From positions 1 through 34,945 of the forward strand of contig CAMCQY010000028.1 in NCBI GenBank assembly GCA_945877135.1: DNA of 34,945 nucleotides, given 5' to 3'. The notes beneath the pieces were generated by a model, which saw only the letters and a list, made by a program, of their open reading frames with translations, was not told the origin of the DNA and ran no database searches. Origin of the DNA: Candidatus Kuenenia stuttgartensis. Lineage in GTDB: Bacteria > Planctomycetota > Planctomycetia > Pirellulales > UBA1268. Below, piece by piece: positions 1 to 6,087 of the stretch; within the stretch, counting starts at the first letter, position 1; each line of letters begins with the position of its first letter. A program made the translations under genes and the position numbers.

Positions 1-105
1 ACACGCGAAACATGGCATCCTGCCATTTTCGCTTGGCCGACCTCCGTCGGCTGGTGCTTACACGGGCCTCCGGCCCTGACGCTGATAGATACGACGTATC
101 CGTGA

Positions 106-237
106 GGGGCTGCCCATGTCCCGAGAGCCGGCGTTGCTGACCAGCGCAGGCAGGATGCCGAAGCGCAGTCAGCATCGAGTGAGCGGAGGCCATGGATGGC
201 CGGAGCGAACGTCCGGCGACGGGGCATGGGCAGCCCC
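106..237 (+). repeat. Palindromic element family, copy 1 (132 bp)
   Basis: The ends are a 17-bp terminal inverted repeat: GGGGCTGCCCATGTCCC at 106-122 and GGGGCATGGGCAGCCCC at 221-237, with one mismatch. The interior contains a nested stem (GTTGCTGAC near 132-140 against GTCAGCATC near 168-176, enclosing GCGC/GCGC and GGCA/TGCC) and a GGCCAT/ATGGCC hairpin near 187-200. Two further copies lie at 24456-24604 and 25625-25781. It encodes no protein and resembles a MITE- or REP-like non-autonomous element. It sits between the two structured units of this region. Confidence 0.8.
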
Positions 238-343
238 GAACCGTATATACGCCGAGCACGGCCATCGTGGCCGTCTCGGCTTGGCGGGCCTCCGCCCGCT
301 GGTGCTGACTCGGACCTCCGGGCCTGGCGATATGGACACCGAG

Positions 344-372
344 CCGACGTCAAGCACCCCGGCGGCTAGAAT
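344..372 (+). promoter_or_regulatory. Possible promoter of uvrC (leaderless)
   Basis: TAGAAT at 367-372 matches the -10 consensus at 5 of 6 positions. A poor -35 (CCGACG, 344-349) lies 17 bp upstream. The hexamer ends 6 nt before the GTG at 379, so transcription from it would begin at or near the start codon. No well-placed Shine-Dalgarno is visible; the GAGG at 373-376 is only 2 nt from the start. This is a pattern-based call only. Confidence 0.35.
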
Positions 373-378
373 GAGGCC

Positions 379-1752
379 GTGAGCGACCACGACCCATCCG
401 ACGCCGAATCCACCCCCGCCGACACCGATCAGGCGGCGACCACCGGTGATCGGGCCGCGGCCGCGCAGAAAGTCAAAACCTTTCCGCAGACGCCGGGCGT
501 CTATCTGATGAAAGACGCCGCCGGCCGCGTGATCTACGTCGGCAAAGCGAAGAATCTGCGGGCCCGAGCGTCGAGCTATTTCCTCAAGGCCGCCGAGCAG
601 GACCGCCGGACTGCCGATCTCGTTCAGGAGATCCGCGACATCGACTACCTCGAGGCCGACAGCGAGGTCGATGCTCTGCTGCTCGAGAGCCGGCTCGTCA
701 AGGACGTCCAGCCGCGGTTCAACTCCGACCTCAAAGACGACAAGACCTTCCCGTATCTCCAGATCACGACCCACGAGGATTACCCACGGGTCGAGTTCAC
801 CCGCACACCGAGGCAGAAGGGCGTGAAGCTCTACGGCCCGTTCACGAGCGCTGGCAGCCTCCGTGGCGCGATCGTGGTGCTCCAGCGGATATTTAAGTTT
901 CGCACCTGCTCGCTCGACATCGACGCCAACGACGACCAGTGGCGGTGGTTCCGCCCTTGCCTGCTCGCCTCGATCGACCAGTGCACCGCTCCCTGCAACC
1001 TCCGCATCTCGAAGGAGGACTACCGCCGCGACATCAACCGGCTGAAGACGTTCCTCGACGGCGGCAAGAAGCGGCTCATCGAGGAGATGCGGCAGGAGAT
1101 GCTCGCCGCGTCGGCGGCGCTTGAATTCGAAAAAGCCGCCCGACTCCGCGATGAGATCCGGCTGCTGGAGACACTCGATCAGCGCGGCGACCTGGAGGAG
1201 CACGTGCAGCCGGAGGTGTTTCTCGTCGACCCGAAGAAGGGGCTGGCCGGACTGGAAAAGGTGCTCGGACTGAAGCGGCCGCCACGAGTCATCGAGGGTG
1301 TCGATATCGCCCATCTGGCGGGCAACGAGACGGTGGCGAGCCTCGTGCAGTTCATCGACGGCCTGCCGTTCAAGCCCGGCTACAAGCGATACCGGATCAA
1401 GACCGTGTCGGGTATCGACGACTTCAAGAGCATTCACGAGGTGGTGTCGCGACGGTTTGCACGGCTGGTTCGCGAGGGCGCATCGCTACCCGACATCTTC
1501 CTTGTGGACGGCGGCAAGGGGCAGCTTTCCGCGGCGATGGACGCGCTCGAGTCGCTCGGGATCGTGGCCCCCTGCGTGATCTCGTTGGCGAAGCGGGAGG
1601 AAGAGGTCTTCTTGCCGGGGCGGAGCGAGCCGCTGCGGCTCTCGCGCGACTCCTATTCGCTGCGACTGTTGGAATACGTCCGCGACGAGGCCCATCGTTT
1701 TGCGCAGCACTACCACCACCTTCTTCGCAGCAAGCGGTCGTTCGACGAGTAG
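379..1752 (+). CDS. uvrC: UvrABC excinuclease subunit C, short form without C-terminal HhH
   Basis: UvrC makes the dual incisions in nucleotide excision repair after UvrA/UvrB damage recognition. The 457-aa protein has a GIY-YIG nuclease domain (GVY at 40-42, YVGKA at 53-57, LRAR at 60-63, conserved Glu in LLLESR near 108). Four cysteines (177, 194, 202, 206) are spaced like the Fe-S cluster ligands of UvrC. A UVR motif lies near 236-265, followed by the RNase H-like endonuclease half (GVDIAH, LVDGGKGQ, RDEAHRFA). It ends at RSKRSFDE. Most UvrC proteins are near 600 aa and carry two helix-hairpin-helix motifs after this point; here they are absent and only repeats follow. Both nuclease centres look intact. 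The start is the GTG after a -10-like TAGAAT; the long Asp/Ala-rich N-terminus makes a later start possible. Confidence 0.95.
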   Translation: MSDHDPSDAESTPADTDQAATTGDRAAAAQKVKTFPQTPGVYLMKDAAGRVIYVGKAKNLRARASSYFLKAAEQDRRTADLVQEIRDIDYLEADSEVDALLLESRLVKDVQPRFNSDLKDDKTFPYLQITTHEDYPRVEFTRTPRQKGVKLYGPFTSAGSLRGAIVVLQRIFKFRTCSLDIDANDDQWRWFRPCLLASIDQCTAPCNLRISKEDYRRDINRLKTFLDGGKKRLIEEMRQEMLAASAALEFEKAARLRDEIRLLETLDQRGDLEEHVQPEVFLVDPKKGLAGLEKVLGLKRPPRVIEGVDIAHLAGNETVASLVQFIDGLPFKPGYKRYRIKTVSGIDDFKSIHEVVSRRFARLVREGASLPDIFLVDGGKGQLSAAMDALESLGIVAPCVISLAKREEEVFLPGRSEPLRLSRDSYSLRLLEYVRDEAHRFAQHYHHLLRSKRSFDE

Positions 1753-1772
1753 CGGTGCATGCGTGGAAGCCA

Positions 1773-1892
1773 CATCCAAGCCCCTCCGCGTCTCTCCCGT
1801 CTCATCCAAGCCCCTCCGCGTCTCTGCCGTCTCATCCAAGCCCCTCCGCGCCAATCCCGTCCCATCCAAGCCCCTCCGCGCCAATCCCGTCC
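1773..1892 (+). repeat. 30-bp tandem repeat, four units
   Basis: Four exact-period units start at 1773, 1803, 1833 and 1863. Each begins CATCCAAGCCCCTCCGCG and continues with a 12-bp tail. The tails of units 1 and 2 resemble each other (TCTCTsCCGTCT), and those of units 3 and 4 are identical (CCAATCCCGTCC), which suggests stepwise duplication. The array runs straight into a full REP-like palindrome that starts with the same CATCCAAGCCC, so it looks like an amplified REP arm. Confidence 0.9.
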
Positions 1893-1984
1893 CATCCAAG
1901 CCCGCAGCGCAAGCAAGGGAAATGCGGGTGGCCTCACGGCAATGGGTCGCGGATTCCTCTCGCTCGCGCTTCGGGCTTGGATGG
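1893..1984. repeat. REP-like palindrome (CATCCAAGCCCG family), copy 1
   Basis: The left arm (1893-1921) begins CATCCAAGCCCGCAGCGC and the right arm (1954-1984) ends GCGCTTCGGGCTTGGATGG. The arms are near-complementary, so the unit can form a long hairpin. The spacer (GGCCTCACGGCAATGG and flanks) is shared with the copy at 11359-11449. I recall this sequence family as common between planctomycete genes, where it gives rise to spurious Arg/Ser-rich ORFs. Confidence 0.85.
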
Positions 1985-2020
1985 AGCGGCAAAGGCGGGG
2001 AGCCCGCCCGGCCCGTGCAC

Positions 2021-2089
2021 GTCTCAGCCTGAGACATGAGGCCGGTCTGCTTTTACGGGCCGTTCCATGCAGGCGTCTCAACCTGAGAC
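2021..2089. promoter_or_regulatory. Two identical palindromes, possible operators of the DUF1501 cluster
   Basis: GTCTCA-GCC-TGAGAC lies at 2021-2035 and GTCTCA-ACC-TGAGAC at 2075-2089. Both are perfect 6-bp arms around a 3-nt centre, they differ only in one central base, and they are 54 bp apart (about five helical turns). They lie 130-200 bp before the first gene of the cluster. This would suit a dimeric regulator bound at two sites with looping; small RNA hairpins are the alternative. No regulator gene is adjacent. Confidence 0.45.
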
Positions 2090-2217
2090 CGATTTCCCCG
2101 CTCCCATGCGACAGTCGGCTCCAGGCTGTCAGTACAGACTAAGGCGTATTTCATGGACTGGTCGATACCTATCGGGTAGGATTGGTGGAATTGGTGTGAC
2201 CTCGGGAGGACGTTTCC

Positions 2218-3549
2218 ATGTCGGGTGTGTCTTGCGATGCTGCGGGGAACGGTGTCCGGCTGAACGGCCGACGCGATTTCCTTCATGTCGGTGCCCTCTC
2301 GGCACTCGGCCTGTCACTCGGCGGCTACCTGCGCGGCCGGTCGGCCCTGGCCGACGCGAAGTCGTTCGCCCACTTCGAGGGAACGGCGAAGAGCGTCATC
2401 CATATCTGGCTGCCGGGCGGGTGGGCGCAGCAGGAGACGTTCGACCCCAAGCCGCTCGCGCCGGCCGAATACCGCGGCGACATGAAGCCGATCGATACGA
2501 AACTCGCGGGCGTCCAGTTCAACGAACTGCTCGGCAAGACGGCGCAGATCGCCGACAAGATCACCGTCGTGCGATCGATGACGCACGGCGAGGCGGCCCA
2601 TGAACGTGGCACGCACAACATGTTCACGGGCTACCGGCCGAGCCCGGCGCTGACCTTTCCGAGCTTTGGCAGTGTGGTCTCTCATGAATATGGACCGCGG
2701 GCCAACCTTCCGCCCTACGTGAGTATTCCCAACCTACCGGCGGCCGACGCCGGCGCGGGCTACCTCGGCAGTGCCTACGGTCCGTTCGCCATCGGCTCCG
2801 ATCCCGCGAACGCCGACTTCACGGTCCGCGATCTGGCCCTCCCCAATGGAGTCGATGCCGATCGGTTTGCGACCCGACAGCGGCTGCGGGATGCCGTGGG
2901 CCGCCACTTTCAACGGCTCGAGGGTTCGGAAAACCTCGCGGCCATGGACTCCTTTTATCAGCGTGCCTACTCGTTGGTGAGTTCCCACGAGGCCCGTAGT
3001 GCCTTCGACATCAAGGCGGAGCCCGATGCGATCCGCGACGACTACGGCCGCAATGCAGCCGGCCAGCGGATGCTCCTGTCGCGGCGGCTCGTCGAGGCGG
3101 GGGTGCGGTTCGTCACGCTCTCCTACGGCGGCTGGGATATGCACCAGAAGATCACCGACAGCATGCGGAAAACACTCCCGCCTTTCGACCAGGCCTATGC
3201 CGCGCTGATCCGCGATCTCGATCAACGCGGCCTGCTGGCATCGACGCTGGTGATGGTGTCGAGCGAGTTCGGCCGCACTCCCCGCATCAACAACGACGCC
3301 GGCCGCGACCACTGGCCGAAGGTGTTCAGCGTGCTGCTGGCCGGCGGCGGCATCAAGGCGGGCACCGTCTACGGCTCTTCCGATGCAATCGCGGCCGAGC
3401 CACAGGACAATCCCCTCACGGTCGAGGACCTGGCGACCACTGTCTATCACTGCCTGGGAATCGTCGCCGACAAGGAACTGATGGCCCCCGGCAATCGTCC
3501 CGTTGAAATCGTTGACGGCGGCAAGGTTCGCGAGGATCTGCTCGCCTGA
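2218..3549 (+). CDS. DUF1501 domain-containing exported protein
   Basis: This 443-aa protein belongs to the DUF1501 family, which is abundant in planctomycetes and has an alkaline phosphatase/sulfatase-like fold; its substrate is unknown. The N-terminus has an RR-D-F-L motif (residues 18-22) and a hydrophobic stretch (about 23-38), which suits Tat export. Family hallmarks are VIHIWLPGGWAQQETFDPKP near residue 60 and SSEFGRTPRINNDAGRDHWP near 345, followed by a Gly-rich strand. GGGAGGA lies about 7 nt before the ATG at 2218. It opens a co-directional cluster with a PPC protein, a DUF1549/1553 protein and a cytochrome-WD40 protein, a combination typical of planctomycetes. Function beyond the family is not visible. 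Confidence 0.93.
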   Translation: MSGVSCDAAGNGVRLNGRRDFLHVGALSALGLSLGGYLRGRSALADAKSFAHFEGTAKSVIHIWLPGGWAQQETFDPKPLAPAEYRGDMKPIDTKLAGVQFNELLGKTAQIADKITVVRSMTHGEAAHERGTHNMFTGYRPSPALTFPSFGSVVSHEYGPRANLPPYVSIPNLPAADAGAGYLGSAYGPFAIGSDPANADFTVRDLALPNGVDADRFATRQRLRDAVGRHFQRLEGSENLAAMDSFYQRAYSLVSSHEARSAFDIKAEPDAIRDDYGRNAAGQRMLLSRRLVEAGVRFVTLSYGGWDMHQKITDSMRKTLPPFDQAYAALIRDLDQRGLLASTLVMVSSEFGRTPRINNDAGRDHWPKVFSVLLAGGGIKAGTVYGSSDAIAAEPQDNPLTVEDLATTVYHCLGIVADKELMAPGNRPVEIVDGGKVREDLLA

Positions 3550-3553
3550 CGGC

Positions 3554-3580
3554 CACAGGCCTGAGGGTCACAGGCCTGAG
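3554..3580 (+). repeat. Short direct repeat between DUF1501 and PPC genes
   Basis: CACAGGCCTGAG occurs at 3554-3565 and again at 3569-3580. Each copy contains the palindrome CAGGCCTG. It lies in the 69-bp spacer after the DUF1501 stop. It could be an RNA processing or translation-attenuating hairpin, or simply a local duplication. Confidence 0.5.
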
Positions 3581-3618
3581 AAACCTGGGGTCGCAGTCGG
3601 CAGCCATCGAGGCGAGGC

Positions 3619-6087
3619 ATGTTCACGCACCGTTCCAGCATCCAATCACGCGGCTCCTTCGCGAGCCGATCGAGCCATTGTGTCGCTCTACTGGCGACCG
3701 TCGTCGCGGCGGCGACATTCGCGACCGCCGGCCCGGCCCATGCCGAACCGGCGATCGACCGCATCGAGCCGGGCGGGGGGCCTCGGGGATCGGAAGTGGA
3801 GATCGCACTGGCCGGCAAGGAACTCGCCGATCCCGAGCAACTCTGGTTCGAGAACGGCTCGATCGCGGTGGTCTCACTCACGGCCGTCGATGCCACGCAT
3901 GTCAAGGCGGTGATCCGCATTCCAGAGAATAGCCCGCTGGGTGCCCATCGGCTTCGGCTTCGGACAAAGCACGGGCTGTCGGAGCTGCGCACATTCCGCG
4001 TTGGCGGCCTGCCGCAGACCGCGGAGCGGGAACCCAACAACGACCCACAGGCCGCGACGGCTGCTGGGGCAACGGTGATTTCACCGGCGACAGCCCAGAC
4101 GATCACCGGCGTCGTGATGGGGGAGGATATCGACTATTTTCCAGTACGTGCCGCCGCCGGTGAGCGAATCGCCATAGCCATCGATGGGATCCGGCTCGAC
4201 CAGGAGATGTTCGATCCCTACCTCGACATCGTCGATGAACGTGGATTCGTGCTGGCGGCCTGCGATGACCATCCGCTCCTGGGCCAGGACGCGATGCTGG
4301 CCGCGACGGCTCCCGCAGATGGCACCTATTTTCTCAGGGTGCGCGAGAGCGCTTACGGCGGCAACAACGGCTGCGTCTACCTGCTCCACATCGGGCGATT
4401 TCCGGTGCCGCACGTGGCCTGGCCGCCGGGCGGCCAGCCGGGTGCCGAGATGGAGGTCGAGTGGATGGGGGATCCGGCCGGCCCGTTTCGCACGAAGATC
4501 GTGCTGCCGCAGCAGGGCGATCATGCGGGGCTCGCCGAGCTGCGACCCGAACGGAATGGCGTGGTCTCGCCCATCGGCGTGCCATTTCGCATCTCCGGGC
4601 TGCCGGCCACGGTGGAATCAGAGCCGAACGACAAGCCCACCGAGGCTGGTCGCGTGTCGGCGCCGGCCAGCCTCGTCGGCCGGATGGACGCGACGGAGGA
4701 TGTCGATTGGATCCGCGTCGAGGCACCGAAGGGATCGGTCTGGCGGGTCCGTGGCCGGGGCCGCCGGCTCGGATCGCCAATCGATCTCGTCATCAACATC
4801 CACCGCGACAACGAGAAACGCGAGAAGATCACCGGCAACGACGACGCCGACGGCCCCGACTGCGAGGCACGGGTCACGACGCCCGACGAGGGATCATTCC
4901 TCGTCCGAGTCAACGATCACCAGCGGCGTGGGGGACCAGAATTCGTCTATTGGATCGACATTGAGCCGGCCGCACCGCAGGTCGTCGTATCGGTACCGCC
5001 ATCGCGATCCAACTCGCAGGAACGGCTGGTGGCGTCCGTGCCTCGTGGCAACCGCACGGCTCTGGTCTTCAACACTGCCCGCACCGACTGCGACACTGCC
5101 GTCCGACTCGCCTTCGACAGCCTGCCAACGGGTGTGCGGGTGATTACGGCACCGGCCATCGGCAAGGCGCCGGGCACATTCGCCGTGTTCGAGGCCACGG
5201 CCGACGCGCCGTCCTCCGCCAGCATGGCGATGGTATGCGTGCAAACCGTCGAAACAGAGGCGGCCGCCACCCGGACGGTCGGGGGCCTGCGGCAGGTAAC
5301 CGAACTGGTCTTCGGGCAGCCGAATAACGCCACGTATCGAACGAGCGTGAGCGACCGGCTTCCCGTCGCTGTCGTCGAGCCGGCGAAAATCCGCGTCGAT
5401 GTCGAGCAGCCATCGGTGCCACTCGTTCGTCGTGGCAGCATGGATCTGCGGGTGCGGGTCGTCCGAGAGCAGGGTTTCACAGGGAGGGTCAAGCTGGGCT
5501 TTCCCTTCAAGCCACCCGGCATCGGTGCCCCGGCGGGCGTTGACGTGCCCGAATCGGACACCGAGGCCGTCTATACGATCAATGCCACTGCCGATGCCCC
5601 TGTCGGCGAGTGGCAGGCGGTGGTGATCGCGGCGGTAAAGGGGAAAGACGATCCATCGGGCTGGGTGTCGAGCCTGCCGATCATGATCCGCGTTGCCGAG
5701 CCGTTCATCGAACTGACCGCTGAGAAGGCCGTCACGGAGCCGGGGCAGGAGGCAAGAATCGTATGCAAGGTCACAAAGCCAGGCAGCTTTGAGGGCACCG
5801 CCACGGCGAAGCTGATGGGCCTGCCGACGAAGACCGCGGCTCCAGAACTCGAGTTCGCCGCGGACGCGACCGAACTGGTCTTCCCCGTCGCCGTCGCAGC
5901 CGATGCCCCGCCGGGACGACACGACAACATTTTCTGCCAGGTCCGTGTGCCGATGGCGGGAACGTGGGTGGTGCACTCGATGCCCGGCACCAATCTCCGC
6001 ATCGACAAGCCGCTGGCTCCACCGAAGTCTCCCTCGAAGCCCGAGCCGACCGATGCCGCGGCAGCAAAAAAGAAGGAGACGCGTTGA
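3619..6087 (+). CDS. PPC-domain exported protein with Ig-like modules
   Basis: This 822-aa secreted protein has a signal peptide ending at about AHA(42)-EP. An IPT/TIG-like module follows (about 45-125, IDRIEPGGGPRGSEVEI). Two pre-peptidase C-terminal (PPC) beta domains are marked by EREPNN near 137 and ESEPND near 334, each followed by a D-x-D-x-F/W segment (EDIDYF, EDVDWI). The C-terminal half consists of beta-rich Ig-like segments, and the last about 25 residues are Pro/Lys/Ala-rich and look disordered. No catalytic domain was recognised, so an envelope binding or scaffold role is inferred. Its stop overlaps the start of the next gene by one base (TGATG at 6085-6089), indicating translational coupling. 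GAGGCGAGG precedes the ATG at 3619. Confidence 0.88.
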   Translation: MFTHRSSIQSRGSFASRSSHCVALLATVVAAATFATAGPAHAEPAIDRIEPGGGPRGSEVEIALAGKELADPEQLWFENGSIAVVSLTAVDATHVKAVIRIPENSPLGAHRLRLRTKHGLSELRTFRVGGLPQTAEREPNNDPQAATAAGATVISPATAQTITGVVMGEDIDYFPVRAAAGERIAIAIDGIRLDQEMFDPYLDIVDERGFVLAACDDHPLLGQDAMLAATAPADGTYFLRVRESAYGGNNGCVYLLHIGRFPVPHVAWPPGGQPGAEMEVEWMGDPAGPFRTKIVLPQQGDHAGLAELRPERNGVVSPIGVPFRISGLPATVESEPNDKPTEAGRVSAPASLVGRMDATEDVDWIRVEAPKGSVWRVRGRGRRLGSPIDLVINIHRDNEKREKITGNDDADGPDCEARVTTPDEGSFLVRVNDHQRRGGPEFVYWIDIEPAAPQVVVSVPPSRSNSQERLVASVPRGNRTALVFNTARTDCDTAVRLAFDSLPTGVRVITAPAIGKAPGTFAVFEATADAPSSASMAMVCVQTVETEAAATRTVGGLRQVTELVFGQPNNATYRTSVSDRLPVAVVEPAKIRVDVEQPSVPLVRRGSMDLRVRVVREQGFTGRVKLGFPFKPPGIGAPAGVDVPESDTEAVYTINATADAPVGEWQAVVIAAVKGKDDPSGWVSSLPIMIRVAEPFIELTAEKAVTEPGQEARIVCKVTKPGSFEGTATAKLMGLPTKTAAPELEFAADATELVFPVAVAADAPPGRHDNIFCQVRVPMAGTWVVHSMPGTNLRIDKPLAPPKSPSKPEPTDAAAAKKKETR

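Larger units (their letters stand above)
1..378. repeat. Structured repeat cluster upstream of uvrC
   Basis: No gene is supported here. The stretch holds two related structured units (about 5-100 and 251-358) separated by a palindromic element (106-237). Unit A has a hairpin 5-32 (6-bp stem, bulged C at 11, 6-bp stem, 3-nt loop), a hairpin 36-51 with loop CTCC, a hairpin 64-76 with loop TCC, and GATAC/GTATC at 88-100. Unit B repeats the order: hairpin 251-280 with a bulged C at 257 and a 3-nt loop, hairpin 284-299 with the same CTCC loop, the shared TGGTGCT, then a third hairpin at 312-324 with one mismatch. In B the GGTGCTGAC at 301-309 can pair with 349-358. Stem bases differ between A and B but pairing is kept. 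Short open frames across it are shadows of the repeat. Confidence 0.75.
1753..2217. other. Non-coding gap: tandem array, REP-like palindrome, paired operators
   Basis: No gene is supported in these 465 bp. From left to right it holds a 30-bp tandem array (1773-1892), a REP-like inverted repeat (1893-1984), two copies of a 15-bp palindrome (2021-2035, 2075-2089), a GACAG/CTGTC inverted repeat near 2109-2130, and a GGGAGGA ribosome-binding site at about 2204-2210 for the next gene. Overlapping open frames with Pro/Ser/Arg-rich repeats are translations of the array and not proteins. Confidence 0.75.

Noticed and set aside
169-1437. Long open frame on the minus strand across uvrC (422 codons)
   Set aside because: It lies wholly antisense to a clear uvrC and is His/Arg/Val-rich, as expected of a shadow frame in GC-rich DNA.
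1773-1921. CRISPR array
   Set aside because: The period is 30 bp with no unique spacers; the 12-bp tails are themselves repeated, and no cas gene is present.
1486-2142. Several Pro/Ser/Arg-rich open frames with internal repeats
   Set aside because: They are translations of the 30-bp array and REP palindrome in all frames, not proteins.
5964-6086. Upstream start for the DUF1549/1553 gene adding 41 residues
   Set aside because: The extension reads the PPC gene out of frame; the signal peptide and Shine-Dalgarno fit the ATG at 6087.
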